The notes beneath the pieces are model-generated. The model was not told the DNA's origin and did not search any database. It was given only the letters and a program-made list of their open reading frames with translations. From Trochalopteron elliotii (taxonomy: Eukaryota; Chordata; Aves; Passeriformes; Leiothrichidae), in assembly GCA_024734555.1 (NCBI GenBank), contig JANPWX010000054.1, positions 7,521,133-7,585,132 of the forward strand: a stretch of DNA of 64,000 nucleotides, in the 5' to 3' direction. Below are positions 34,738 through 48,170 of the stretch, one piece after another (position 1 is the first letter of the stretch; the number at the start of each line of letters is the position of its first letter). Made by a program: the position numbers and the translations under genes.

Positions 34738-37700
34738 CTGTATTCTTTGTCTTCAGTATGTGGTTTGGCGTGAGAAAAATATTCTCAGTCTTTCCAGAGA
34801 AATAAAGCATCTTTCTTTTCTGTAATAGGATATTGGATGATTTTCCAGTGCTTAGGATGGTTTGGGACTTCAGATGCTTTTATGCTCAGTTTTCTTTCCC
34901 CAAACCTTTTATCTCTTTAGTGAGGCTTCTATTCTACTGAATCCTAGTATCAGCTTACTCTTTTCTTAATCTCCAAGTATGTAATTGTGCCTGTAACTGG
35001 AAATGTACTTGGGTGCATAACCAAGCTCTCTCTATGGGTATTGATTAATATAATGTCTGATCTTTGAAATAATGTTGCTTAAGAAATTAAGCATAACTAA
35101 AGTGTCTGTAGTGGAGATTTCTAGGATTCTCCAATTAATACCTCTAACTGAGCTGCAGGATGAAAAAACCTTATGTTTCTTTTCAGTTTGAGTGTTTGAT
35201 ATTGACTGTCATTACAATAAATATTTTTTTTTTTTACGTTGTCACAATGCTTCAGGTGGAGACACCATTACGTGTCACCTGTTCATCAGTGGGACAAACC
35301 TGTGTTCATAGAAGTCAGTTAAACAGAGATGCCCTGAGTTTCATTTGTACTTAAAAAACCAGGTAGCTATGACTTTTATATTGTTTGGAATAGGTGTTTC
35401 TCCACGTACATACATTGTATGTACCTATATATCACGAAGCTTGATTAAATAATTATTTTAACTTAAAAAGCAAGTTGGAAATGGAAATTTAGGTATTTGA
35501 CGTTGTTTTTATAAAGGAAATTAACTATTAGGTAATGATGCTAGACATCTTTAAAAGTGGTTTACAGGCCTTAAGCATGCCAAAGACAAGATGACAGGAC
35601 TGGTCCTACCAGAAACTTTCCCCGAAGACCTTAATTTTTGCTGCTTGGGAAGACCTTGCAGCACCTAACTGGAAACTCTTAATCATGTGAGTTAGGTGCA
35701 ATACAGTTAGCTATAGGTCTATTTTTCTAGTATGTAAATCATGCCAAAGACTAAAAGCACCTGATAATGCCAAGTACCACAGTTTTCAAGGATCCAGAAC
35801 TTCCAAACAACAAACTTCAGCTTTTTCTTGCTTTGATTCACAGTATCAATATAAGTTGCAGTTTTTCTCTGTATATGTGGAAGTGCTCCCCCAGCACTTC
35901 GAATCTGGTTTCTTCAGGCAAGAATAAGTTATTGGAATGTTAATTTCTAAATTCACTTATGGGTGCTGGGATTGTTTTACAAGAGGAAAATGTCTGCATC
36001 TAGCTTCCTGACATTTACAAGAGGAAATAATGCATGTTTCCATGTTTACAGTACAGTACAGTTAATATCTAAGAATAATAGAAATAGGAAATAAGAGATC
36101 CGACTATAAGAGACCAATGACTACAGAACAGTGATTGTTGTTCTTAATGGGTCTAGGCCTGAAATTATTTTTCAGAAAACAACTCCCTTAATTTGATTTA
36201 ATTAATTTCTTGGTCTGTAAAAACTAATAAAGCCTGGGATTCTAATACATGCAACAAAGAAAACCCCCACAAATAGGTATAACTAAAATATCTGTTCATC
36301 AAGAAATCTCAAAGCATGTTTTAAGACAGCAAACTATTAAAAATTTGTACAGCATTCTTTATTATAAATTAATGACATGCTACTTCGTGAGATTAAGGAT
36401 ACAATTGAAGTTACTAATTCTTCTGGCTCCTTTTTTTTGTATTTATTTTTTTCACGTGACTCTGGAGCAGAACCATAATTTCTTTCTATTTCTCCTGAAT
36501 GTAGCTAAGGCAGCTTAAGGAGTGGTTGTAAAATCATCTGTGTCAATATGAGCCTCACAGAAATCTTGTTTTCCATACTGATTTCCCTTCCCTCACAGAT
36601 TGCTTGAGCCAAAGTAAGCTGGCAAGTGGATTTTGAAAAGTCTAGAGATGTGCCACAAGCAAAGTTTTGTGGTTGGAATGGACTGTATATAGCATCTCTT
36701 GTATAATGTATTTTAGTCTGACTGGCAGGAGCTCACCAAGCTTTTGAGAAGCATAAGTGTATGATATGTATAAATGTGCAGCTACATTTGAGGAGAACTA
36801 GTCAGTATCTTGCGGATGGTGAGGGGGCACAGACTCAGCCTTTTGGGTTTTTGTGCGTTTGTTTTTCCATTAAATAGGAATTAGTTAGTCTCAGTGCTGA
36901 TTCTAACCAGGAAACATACCACTGAGGCATTTGCAGTACTATTCAGCTTCACTTTGATTTGGTGGAAAGGAATTGTTGAGGAAATTTGTTTCACGTGACT
37001 GACAACTTAAATATTTGGTTTTGAAGCAGAAGTAAGCACATGGATTCTCCAAGTATGAACAACATGGAGAAAAATTCTCTGTGGAAGATGCAAATGAATT
37101 TGACAGGGCTCCCTTCACAGGGCAATCTTTGCTGCTGGGTTTGACAGCAATGTCCCCTAGAAGTCCCCAGGCTCCCACTGAGACAGCAAAACCTCCCAAT
37201 ATAGTAAGCAATGTCAATTTAAATACAGCATCAGGATGTTTTGCATCCTTTCACAGCATCCAGACACAGCAGCTGACATCGTGCATTTCCATTATATAGG
37301 TCTGATGTTGGTTGCATGATGTGCAAAGAGACATTTGGCATTCAAAACTCATGAATAAGTCTAGGCTGCTTGTTCCATTCTGCACATGGTTAGTATGGAC
37401 ACTTATTTCAATTGGTAACAGAGGAAATCTTTGCAGATGTTTACTTTAACTTAGTGTTATTGACAAAGATCTTTAGTGATATATATAACTATGTGCATAC
37501 CTAAGCTAGATGCAGGCATCATACTATTTTGCATTCCTGTTCGTCCTTGTTTAGTGAATGTAATTTTAGAGAAATGAAATGGACAGCAAAGAAGACTGAA
37601 GGCCTTATATCACAGTATGGCATCATGAGGACTCTGCTGCGCTCAGTAACTGCTTCCAACAATCTCTGGCTAATTTTCATTATTTGTGAGGATGCTTGCA

Positions 37701-40700
37701 GAAAGGTTGAAGACAAATACTTAGTCTGAGATTAGCTGCAGATGGGCACTATGCTCCACCAGAAAAGCTTCCTTAGACATCATTCATTTGCTCAATTCCT
37801 AAAAACCAAGTGAAAATTTTGCAGGTGAAATACTAGGTGCAGTTTTCCAAATTCTAGGGGTTTTTTGCAGAAGTATTGAATTGATGATGGAGGCCAAACA
37901 CCTGTAACAGTATCCGGTGAATAAAATTATGACTTTAAACTTGTTCTTTATGTCACCGAACTTCCATAACTGGTCATTTGAAATAGTCATTAAAAATGAC
38001 CAGTCTCTTTAAACATTGGATAAATTCACTTTTTGCGTTGACTGGGAGTTTCAAAACAGTGTTAAATGCCTTTTTTTTATTGTTTTCTCTCTCTTCCTCT
38101 CTCCCAACTACTCTGTCTTCACTTGCTTCTTGGATTTTATTACATTTAAGGGTTGAACCTGTTATGTTCTAGGAGTCTTTTAATTGCATCGCAGTCATTG
38201 ATGTTGGAAAAAGCATATAACAGGAAACCTAAAATATCCAATGAACTGTATGCCACGATGGCAGGCAGATGAATGTAACAAGCTATGAAATGAATTATAC
38301 TGTCTGGTATGAAGAGGCAAAAACTTGGTGAAAATAAACTTTATAACTGGATATGTGGACTAATAACAAATTAGAAAATTAAGGAGATATTTAAGGGGCT
38401 AGGTATCCACTTAATGCAAGTAATTAGAATTAGCCATGGATAGCTCTTAAAGCCCCCACTGAGCCTTTATTTACATGTTGTAATTCGTGATGCATGGAAT
38501 CATGAGATAATTGAGCCAGCACCATAAAGTAAATTCCCCTTGATGCTTTAAAATAACGAAAGGGGAGAAACATTTCTCTTTGTGATTCTTCCATTTTCCC
38601 TCCTTCATTCCATTTATGAGAGGAACTGTCAATAGGTTTCTGGAATTTTTGTATCCCAATTATAGAATCAAGACATGTCTGATGTAATAGTAGTATTTGT
38701 AGTCTGTGTTCCAAGGAGTAACATATTTCTGAAAGTGAAGGCAGTATGAGTTTAGTGAATGAGATTTAATGGAATTCACTTTCTCTGTACACTGGCCATG
38801 TGATCTAAAGATCAAAGATTGCTTTCGTCCATGAATAATGATTAATGAAGAAGGTAGGGCTTATACTAAATTTTTAGTTACCACATACAAATAGAGCAGG
38901 TGGTTGCTAGAGGCAATGAAGTATTTATTGGGCTTTTTATTGTGTGAATGATTTTTAGGCTGTGCTAGACAGACAGATTTTAGTTTGCCCTGAGCTTTAA
39001 AAATCCTTGAGCTGGCAACAGTGGCGTTACCACTGCTGGCAAGACCAGCCTCATAAATATTAGAAGAACCAAGAAAACTTTCAAGTCTTCAAACTTGAAA
39101 ATACTAATTAGGGTGCTATTGCTTCTAAATTTTATTTATTTATTTCTGCTTCAAACTTACCTAACTTGTTTAGATACTGAAACTGTTTCTTGTGTGAATA
39201 TGTATGTGATTAGCATTTGCTGCTCTAACTCAGTTTCTCTTTGGATTCTGCTGATGCTGTTTTCATGAAGAGGTCACTGCATTAAGCACTTCCTGTAGAA
39301 TTTCTCTGGAAGTCAGTCTTGTTCCTTGTCTTTCCTGTTTTTTTCTGTGATGCACAGTTTATGTGGGAACAATATAATTATAAAAGTAATTGTCCTTGGC
39401 GTTTGAAAAAGTCTATCAGCACACTGAATAAGAATCTTCTATGCAATTTTTGGCACATATATTTGGGGAAAATAGATTGTCTTTAAATCTTTATAAATTT
39501 ATTTGTGGCCAAAGTTGTTTATGAGCTAGTAGATGAAAATATTTTTTGTTTATTTTTAAAAGTATCTCTATTAGTTGTTAAATGCTTCTGAAAAACCTCG
39601 TCCTTTTTCTACTGAAGTAAAATTTCATATGTATGTAGGTTTGTGTGTATAAACTTTTGATTATCAGATTACAATTGGACTTTATAATTTCTACCTTTTA
39701 CAGTTCTATAAATCTGTGCATTATCTAGTATACTTGAAATGAAGGTATGTTTCAATCCTTTTTATAGCCTTAAAATTCAGGATGGCCTTTAAAAAAGTTT
39801 CATTTTGAAACACTTCCTGATTTTTTTGTTCAGGAGAGCTGTTATGGTTCAGAAAATGACTGTTTATTTTGGATTCATTTTTCTCTATAAAATGATGTGA
39901 TCCCCTTACCAGTGTGCTCTCACCTCACCTCATCATGTTATCATTCAAATCAGATGCTTCAGGAGAACAGTGGAGATAATTTTTAGTACTAAACCCACAA
40001 ATTGTTAACCTAACCTGTCAAAGTGGAACACAAGACTATCACTGAGGAAGATACAGCATGTATCATTCAAGGTACTACATTTTCATTAGTGTAAACAGGA
40101 GAGTTTAAAATAGGAGCTACTGGCAACTTGTCAGAGTAAGCGGGCTAGCACTGAATTCTTCTTTTTTTAATTACTTGGGCTGAATTTACTAACTGCACAT
40201 TCAGTGTAGTAGTTTGTAATCAAAAGGTGTGATTAAAAAGTGATTTTCCTGCATTGATCACTATAGCAGCATTGTCCCAGTACGTGGAGTCTGGAAGACA
40301 AAATTAAGTTAGAGCTTGCTAGTGCTAAATATAAAATGGAATCTGGCCAAAATTATTTGTTTGCTTAGTTTAGAGAGGCCATTAGTCTGTGATCAGAACT
40401 CTTAGTAACTATATATGTGCTTTATAAAGATGCACATTCTTTAATATAATAGCTTCCCAAAAATAAAACTCATTATTACTGTGCTTCCAAGATAAGCCTC
40501 AGGCCAGTGTCATATGTGCAGGCACATGGGGTAATCTCTTCATTGTTTTGTGACTAAATTGTTTGCTGACTGATTTACTTTGCAGCGATGCCTAACATGT
40601 ATTCCTAAAAAATTTAAATATGTTTTTTTTCTTTTTGTCTTAAAGTAGCTTTCTTACTTCATTAACATACTGAATGCCCAGTGTAATTACCATACAGTCA

Positions 40701-43700
40701 CTCAAAAGAAGTATGGAACAGGTTATTGCTGTTTGCTCTACTTCATGGAGAAATCAGGAACTGCTCTTGTGTGGAGTCACATACTTAATTCTGTTGTAAT
40801 AAGCAATAACTATCTTCACTACTTGTCACCCGTAAGGGAAACAGAAACAAAATCTGAACCCCTCAGTATTATGGGATATTTTCGAAAGAATCGGGGAGCT
40901 CTCCCCCACCACCTTACTCTTTTTTTAGCTGGTAATATTTCCCACTCAGCACTAGCTGAGATAAGTGGATATAATGAACTTCCTACCACATTTCTTGGTA
41001 TATAGTGAACCAGACAGAGGCACTCAGGGCAGAAATGGTAAGTTAGTTGAATAGCATCTGCAGGAGGCCAGATTTATTAGTTTTTTAAAGCCTGAAGCTG
41101 TTCTGTGCATTGCTTTCCCACAAAGCAGTGTTTCTCTGTGCACTCTCATGTTTCACTCTAACCTATATAGCAGCATTTATTTCTGGATTGTGTAAAGATC
41201 CTGGAAAGGCACAATGCTGAGCTTACAGGGTTTGAAATGAAGACAGATCCATCGTCTGTCTCACACGCAGTTTTAATTGTTTGTGATTTATTCACACTTC
41301 CAGGATCACAGAGTTACTTTTTTGTGGAATAGATTTTAGAAACTTTTTAGATGTTATCACTGCTGTCATTTAAAGGCATTATATAATTTCTGTTCTCAGA
41401 TAAAACATGTTTTAAAGGTACCTTTTTCCCTGAGGGTCAGTGAGAGTGCAGTTTGCATTCAATGTTCCCAAATTCTCTGAAGTACTTTGTTGCTATTGCT
41501 TTGTTCTGGTGCACCCAGATAAATGGGGTGTGATAGGCAAAAAGAAAATATAAAGATAAGAACATAAAGCATAAAAGAAGGAAATCCTTTATGGGAAAGT
41601 AAATAAAATGTGATAAAATTCGCTCTTCTATATGCCATAATTTTCATATTAATATAACCATGCATTATAAAATTGTGACAGTTATAAACCAGGATTTAAG
41701 AGAAGTGGTTAAGGAATGTTTCAAACTGACTTGTTCTGTATTTGAAATTCTTAATGAAGTTCAAAACTGGTAATTTCCAAACACTAAGCTGCAAATAAGG
41801 AGCCAAAAATGATCTCATTGGTGCTAGCTAGTGAGATGTGGCGCTAACTGGAAAGTACTGAAAAGTGAATTTCTATACTCTTGAATATTGTTGTTGGCTA
41901 TCGGGTCTTGTTAATGTGACCATATTAAAAATCAGTCCATTTTCCATGAATGCTTGGATGGCATCATAGTGAAATTGAAGAGACTGACAGAGAAAAAGCA
42001 AGGAACAAGAGAACAATTTAATGACCTCTGTCGATTTAGGACCTTATCCAAAGCCAAATGACAGCAGTAGAAAGAGTTCTATTGAGCTCATTGGGCTCTT
42101 AATTCAGATCTTGAAATCTTGAATGTAAACAAGTGTTAACCAATTCAGGTGAACTAAGGTTGTTTTGGAAAACATAAGACAGATGAGAACAATAAAAAAG
42201 GAAAATATGATTCTGGCAACTGCATCACTTTCAGCAGTGCAAATTCTAGTTGTATAGCAAATAAATGTGGACAAAGAAGGATTGTATGTTACTAGGGATT
42301 TTACCTTGCTCTTCCCTTTTGAAGATGAATAGACATGTATGGGGTTGGTTGTAAAAATGAATGATAATTGCTTCTAGACCATTAAGGAAAAATCCAAATA
42401 CTTCAAACAATGTGTTTAAAATGGTATGTTAAAATAGTATGCTTATCATTAAGGGACCTCTTTTAAAATGTATTCCAGTTGAAGACTGTACTCTTAGTTC
42501 TGTGTGGTTCTATGTTGTCAGTGTATACATAAAGTTACTCTGTAATGGGGAACAGCTTTATGACTGAAGTAACTGCAACCCAACAGTGTTGTATTTTTCA
42601 TAAATCCAGGCTCGTGTACCTGTTAAATGGAGCTTGCATGTAACGATGTTCAGTTTACTGCAAGAGATAGTGTATTTGAATTTTCTGCTGCTGTTTAATT
42701 TATAAGAATTACCTTCTGAGGAAACTGTTTAAACCTTCACCATTACATTTTACTCTCCTAAAATTTTTCTTCTGTTGATTTTTTCCCAAGTAAGCAAATA
42801 TGTCCATGTATGTGTATATCTCCATATGTATGGAACAGTGTAACCTTTTAAAATATTTTGATTTTTTTTTTAATGGAGGGTTGTAATTTCAAAGCAGCAA
42901 TGGCTTTTACTTCCAGAAACACAAAAAAATAACATATGAGAATGCTATCCAAGTCAATTTCTAATAGCAGGTATGATTCAAAGGATGCCTGAGTCACAGT
43001 AGGCAACCTGTTCTTGTTTGCCTTGAGGAATCTCATTGAAATGTGACAGTAGGCACAATATCAAGACAGATTTTTGCAGCTATCCAAATTTATTTTTTAA
43101 GTAAGATGACAAGCTAAAAAGTCCACATCTGTGCTATTCAATAATAATAAAGCTGAAAAAAAAATACAGCTGACTGATGGCATACTCATTGTGGAGATTT
43201 CCATCATAGTTGAAAGCACAGGCATAATTTCCAGGTTACTAGTGCCACTCGGGATTAGCTGTTTGTTTTTTCTGCCACTGACCTGATGACCCCATCTAAT
43301 TTTTTGTTTGTTTTATCCATCTTTAAGGAGATTTAGTCCAAAATACCTTTCATATATCTCTATACTTACCATTTGTGAATAGCAAAGTTATGTTTTCTTC
43401 TTCTTAGGTTCCCCCTTAGAAGTGTGGTCGTTAGCACTTACTTTGCTTTAGAAAGGGCTCTTAACTCCTTTCATCCATTTGATTGACCAACAGCTGTGAG
43501 ACCTCAGTGTGGGACAGAATTATCAGCTTTTCAGTGCTGAGATGGCTCATAACATGGTTTGTGTATGTACACGACTGTCATTCTAATGGATGCATAATAT
43601 GCCTGGACAACATTTTTAAAACAAAGAGGTAATGCAGCACCTACCTCTTATTCTAATAAAAGCATTTGTTGGACAGGTAAACTGCTCCTTGTAATACCGT

Positions 43701-44002
43701 GACACTGGGGGAAGGATGAGAAAAACAGGAATAAAGCAACAATAACTAGCTCTTTTCAGTGGCCATTAAGAGCAAGAGCCTGATTTACATGTTCTGATTT
43801 GTTTATGACCTGAGACATCTTAAGAGTATGAGCCTTAAAAAAATGAAAGTTATTTTAAAACATAAATATATTATTAACTTTAACAGATGAGGTTGCTAAG
43901 GTCAAAGTTTTGATCATTTTAGTTAAAAGCCAGAAACACATTTTGACCACAATTAGTGGGGATATACCATCTTAGCTAAAGATAGAAATGTTTGTCTTTG
44001 GC
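34738..44002. other. Unique AT-rich non-coding DNA
   Basis: About 9.3 kb with no recognised gene or mobile element. Points of note are a minus-strand open segment with a hydrophobic stretch at 36939-37250 and an unusually repeat-free stretch at about 38400-38700. The remaining short open frames are taken as chance. Confidence 0.5.
36939..37250 (-). other. Minus-strand open segment with a membrane-like stretch, no ATG
   Basis: The frame is open from just after a TGA (complement of 37251-37253) to the stop at 36939, about 103 codons. Near its beginning it encodes a hydrophobic run, LTLLTILGGFAVSVGAWGLL, followed by a polar, Ser- and Cys-containing region. It has no ATG before the hydrophobic stretch, and no convincing acceptor directly upstream. 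I do not recognise a family. It may be a fragment of an old retrocopy, an exon whose boundary I cannot place, or chance. Confidence 0.2.
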
Positions 44003-44041
44003 CTTTTTTTTAACAGTTTATCTTTTGCTTTTTTTTAACAG
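44003..44041 (+). repeat. Tandem duplication of a splice-acceptor-like unit
   Basis: The motif C, eight T, AACAG, TT occurs twice with a 25-bp step (from 44003 and from 44028). Each copy looks like a complete 3' splice site. The second directly precedes the candidate exon at 44042, so the pair could act as alternative acceptors. Confidence 0.7.
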
Positions 44042-44088
44042 TTCAGAGCATTGAAATACGCCAATAACTTAAACATTGATTTTAGCCA
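44042..44088 (+). CDS. Candidate 47-nt exon with duplicated acceptors
   Basis: The segment follows a strong acceptor (ttttttttaacag, ending at 44041) and precedes a consensus donor (CCA followed by gtaagtcagg, from 44089). Of three frames only the first is open, giving FRALKYANNLNIDFS plus two carried bases. The length is not a multiple of three, so skipping would shift the frame. It does not continue the frame of the exons at 3921 or 27303 if spliced directly to them (that entering phase meets TAA), nor does it read directly into 49416. It is therefore either unrelated, separated from them by exons outside my recognition, non-coding, or a chance pairing of splice sites. Confidence 0.25.
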
Positions 44089-46982
44089 GTAAGTCAGGTG
44101 ATAAAAGAAAAAAAAAATACTTGGGAAAAATTAGTGCATGTTACAGATCATTACCTCTTCACAGCAAAGGAGTGAGCAAGCCAGATTATGCACTTTTCAG
44201 GAAAAATATAGCCTTTTCTGAAGAAGTAATCTGAAGGTCAGTCTCTTGGCAGTTCAGTAGCTCACTTAGCATAGGTTACTCCTATCAGATTATCAGTGAC
44301 CTCTACTAAGTATTTAAGAACAGCCAGTAAATTCTACTGTTGAATGACTTGCCTTTTTACCCTAATTTTTCCTTTACTTCTGCCTTCCTCCTGCATAATT
44401 CTATGATCAAGTATGCAGAGTGCAACTTTCCAAAAATAGTTGGTTTGCTTTCAGAGTTTAGTTAACTCCAACAGATGTAAGAATGTAGGTCAGGAATACT
44501 CTTGTTTTACTACTGTGATATGCAAGGTAATGTCTGGTAATCTGACAGAAGGGAGCTAAGACAGAAGGAGTGAATTTGTTTTGGCTTCTGAGTGTCTTAT
44601 TTCCCAGCAACATTTGACCATCCTTCATTCCCTCTTGTACCTACATTTCCTCATAGTAGAAAATGTCCAGTTGGCTTTCCTCATTCAGCTGTGTACGCTA
44701 TTTATTGGGTTTTTTTTTTTTTTTTTTTTTGGTCTGAGCTTCTTTCTGCTGAGAGGGAAAAGCCAAATCTTACCAATAAAACCCCCTGAGCATCTGTGTA
44801 AATTCAGGGTGGAGTGCTAAAAATGTTTGGCACTGTTGTAGGCCAGTTCAAAGTATATGCTTTTTTGCTTTGTTTTGATTTTGCTGAAGTTTGACATGGT
44901 TTTTAACTACTTTTTTGTTACTAGTTCACAGATTTAGACAAATAGTACCATATTTCACACAGTGTTAATATGATGTAGTCTGTACCAGAAGAGTCTTCAG
45001 TGGTTTTTTGTTCTTTCTTGCTGTGACACGAGGCACTAGAAATTCTCATTACACTTTGTTCTCATTAATCAGGTTGGCATCAGGGACCTTGCATCTGTTT
45101 TTTATATAGACAAGTCACCGTGTTGACAAATCACCTTATAAATGTTACAGCAGAAGTGCTGAATGGATTGTAATGAGAAGAGATTCACTGGGGGGAAGGA
45201 AGTGTTAGCAACAGGAAAAGATAAGTAGGATTTCATCACAAGTATGCAGTGCAGTGGAAGATACTTTGTCAGAAGCCCAAACACCTTTTGAGGCTGGGGA
45301 GTTACAGGGAAAAGATGCTCACATCACTGTGAAGTCTCTGACTGTCATTGTTTTTTATTATTTAAAATACAGTAATAGTTTACACTGCACATTTTGCAAA
45401 TGACAATGACTAAACATACCACCAAAAACTGGTCTTTTTTCTGCAGAGCTGATGATCTCTGATTGCAGCTGTCAGAACAGATTAGCTGAATGAGTCCATT
45501 TTTTCAGCGTAGAAACAGAGATTTTTAGAAGTCTTCTGGGTCTTCTGGATACCTGTGAAGTAACTGCATAGCTTTCAAGTACTTAGAATGATATACTAAA
45601 AAAAAAAAATTGATTTTGTCCACATTCCGTTTGTTTTTCTGTATACAAAATGGATTATCTGTTCACAATTTTTGCCTTGAAATATTTTTTTTACTGTCTT
45701 GTGATTTGTAATGTTGAAAGCATGACTCTTTGGTTAACTGGTTGCATTTTGTTTTGATATATTTTATTTTATAAGCCATGCCCTTGACCTCCATGTTTCT
45801 GTGAATAGGTGTAGTAAAAAAAGCACCATTAAGCTGGGCTAATGAATTTGTAAGTTTGTCTTGAAATAAAATAAGGTTATAATATATGCCCTTTGAAAAT
45901 GAAGGACGCATAACATCTTTTAATTAATTTACTGTGGAAAAAATGAGGAAAATGTTGTCCTAAGGGTTATGCTGACTGTTCATAAGAAAATTAAGGACTA
46001 TTTAATTTCTATTATTTATTAGTATTACAATAGCTGTGTTGTTTCTATCCCTTCTGTTGCCCCCCAAAATTCAAAATGTCAGTTCATCCATCCTTATTGG
46101 CCTATCATAATCTCCATGTATTTTAGAGAATTTCCATGTCAACCTTAAATTATTTTTCATCAATGTAAAAATTATATTCACCTTTCAAACCTGATTTTTT
46201 TAGGATATATATCAGAGATAGATTGTTTTCATCACAGAATGCTTCATTAAAGAAGACTTTACACAAATACATATTTGTGGAAAAGGTTTTCCAGAAATGT
46301 GTTACAAATATGACACTTTTATCATGTGTCTAAGAATATTGGCTTGTTTTTTTCTTAAAACTTAAAGATAATTCAAGATATATTAAAGAACCTCAGGGCT
46401 AAGCTTAAAAGCATGGTCTCTAGCTAATTCACACCAGGAGATGACTATAAAGAACACTGAATTTGGGTCTGAAACAAAGTCTTTTAATAATTGATGCCTG
46501 ACTCATAAGCCTTGTACATTTGGGAAGGGTAATCTGAAAATACTCAGTTTTGTTTGCAATACAGTAAATTCGTAAAATTAATACATTTTTTAATGCTGTC
46601 CCTGTCACATGGTCATGTAATGAACTCATAGGCTAACTTGCGACATTTTAAAGATTGAAATACACCTTCAGTAGCTCAAAGGTAAGAAGAAATAGAAAGG
46701 AAACAGAGAAAAGGATATCTGTGCCCTAAGGGATACCTTCTGAAGAAAATTAATAATAGCTTTATACTGTGTAAAATTCAAGTATTCTTTGTTAAAATTT
46801 TTAAAGCGTGTTTTTTTTTCCTCTGTTAAGGACTTACTGTGGTTAGTCTTGGTTAATAAATTTTCAGTTTATGGCTGCACAGTAGCTGTTGTTTCTTTAT
46901 GCCCTCTTGTAGAAGAGAGCAAGATAGATTGAGGAGGCAAACTGAAGTCTTCACTGTGCTCTGTGTAAATGCCAGTGCTTAC
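44089..46982. other. Unique AT-rich non-coding DNA
   Basis: No gene or mobile element was recognised. It includes a T-run of 21 at 44710-44730 and an A-run near 45597-45609. Chance open frames across the T-run (44581-44820) encode Phe runs and are not real. Confidence 0.55.
44710..44730. repeat. T homopolymer of 21
   Basis: This is a pure T run. Read on the minus strand it could be the A-tail of a retroposon, but no element body was recognised to its right. Confidence 0.9.
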
Positions 46983-47080
46983 CTGTACAACATCCAGGAG
47001 GACATCACTGGTGGAAAGACTTCCCAAACAGTGCTTAGTGTGTGCACAAATTTCACCTGGCTTCCCCAATTGTTAAGTCC
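46983..47080 (-). other. Candidate 98-nt minus-strand exon
   Basis: On the minus strand a very good donor (TACAG followed by gtaagc, at the complement of 46982 downward) and a moderate acceptor (gatttctgctggacttccag, ending at the complement of 47081) enclose 98 nt. One frame is open throughout, containing WGSQVKFVHTLSTVWEVFPP. The segment is less AT-rich than its surroundings. Neither the peptide nor a partner exon on that strand is recognised, and it would be antisense to the plus-strand candidates. A lncRNA exon or chance are both plausible. Confidence 0.18.
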
Positions 47081-47669
47081 CTGGAAGTCCAGCAGAAATC
47101 AATCAAGTTTCTCAGCAGCCCAGAATCTTTTATCTCTTTTGTTTGGTGTTTCTCCTGCCCTGTAGTTCAGTTGCTTTTTCTGTTCACTTGGCATTCTCTG
47201 TTATTCAGTCAAGCTTATTCTAGGAGTTGAGGATATGCAAAGTTTATTTTCCAAAAAGCTGCTTAAACCCCAATAATTTGAAGGCTCATGCATCATAACT
47301 CTTTCTGCTGGTTAAACTTGCTCCTATTAATCAAAAAAAGTCTTCAGTGAGAGGCCTTAGAGATAGAAAGTAACAGATATCTTTGTGCCCACAATTTATC
47401 TGATCAGTGAAGTTGGGAGTTGTAGATACGGCTTTCTAGTTTGAGTTGCCTGTTCCATTTGGATCCTTTGCTCTCAGAGCTGAGCTGTGGATCATTAGGG
47501 ATATATCTGATTTTTTTTTCTCCCTCTAAGTGCCTGTTAAGTGGAGAACCTGTACCTGCTGTGTTACCCATTGCACCTCAATAGCTTGTGCCAGGGAGCA
47601 ACAGGGCTGACTGCCTTGTAGGGGGAGTGGCAGGCAGGGCCATGCCCTCAGCAATCAGGACATCACTCA

Positions 47670-47835
47670 TCCCTACCCTCAAATTAATTTTATTATTTTG
47701 ATGGAATCAGATTATAGAATTAGGCATTACTTTCATTTTTTTTCTTTCAGGCCAATTATAGTGATGGGTGCTTTTTACTTAATTAATAATTTCCAAAGCA
47801 ACCCTCCTGCTGAGATTAATTGTGTGAGTTTTCTG
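47670..47835. promoter_or_regulatory. Possible homeodomain-site-rich conserved element
   Basis: Repeated TAATTA/ATTAAT cores occur here (for example ttaattaataat at 47779-47790, aaattaatttta near 47680 and gattaattg near 47814), mixed with non-repetitive sequence. Such clustering is typical of vertebrate conserved non-coding enhancers bound by homeodomain proteins. It could also follow from AT-richness alone, as no alignment was available. Confidence 0.2.
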
Positions 47836-48130
47836 TTTCTCTGAAGGCTAAGATTGTCTGAGTATGCAAAAAATATGCAGAGATAAAGGAGGTGGTTGTA
47901 CTATTCAGCTGCTCAGACAATATGGTCGTGTTGCTTCAAGTCCCATTCCTGAAGCAGGACTGAGAATCAACTACCATTTGTGATAACTGTTTGAGAAAGC
48001 TCTCACACCAAGCTGTTTTTCAAACATTTTGCAAGTCTGTATGTGTTTTTTTAACTTGAACCTGTTACTGTACTAAGCAAAATATCACTTTATATCATCT
48101 TAATATTACTACAAAAATATATGCATTATA

Positions 48131-48170
48131 CTAATAATATATATTACTACTACTAATAATAATAATAATT
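48131..48170. repeat. Imperfect TAA/TAC microsatellite
   Basis: Units of ctaataat, atatatta and ctactacta lead into about six TAA/ATA-type units. Polymorphic length would be expected between individuals. Confidence 0.85.

Noticed and set aside
44581..44820. Two overlapping frames with Phe runs
   Set aside because: The apparent coding sequence spans the 21-T homopolymer and has no supporting context.
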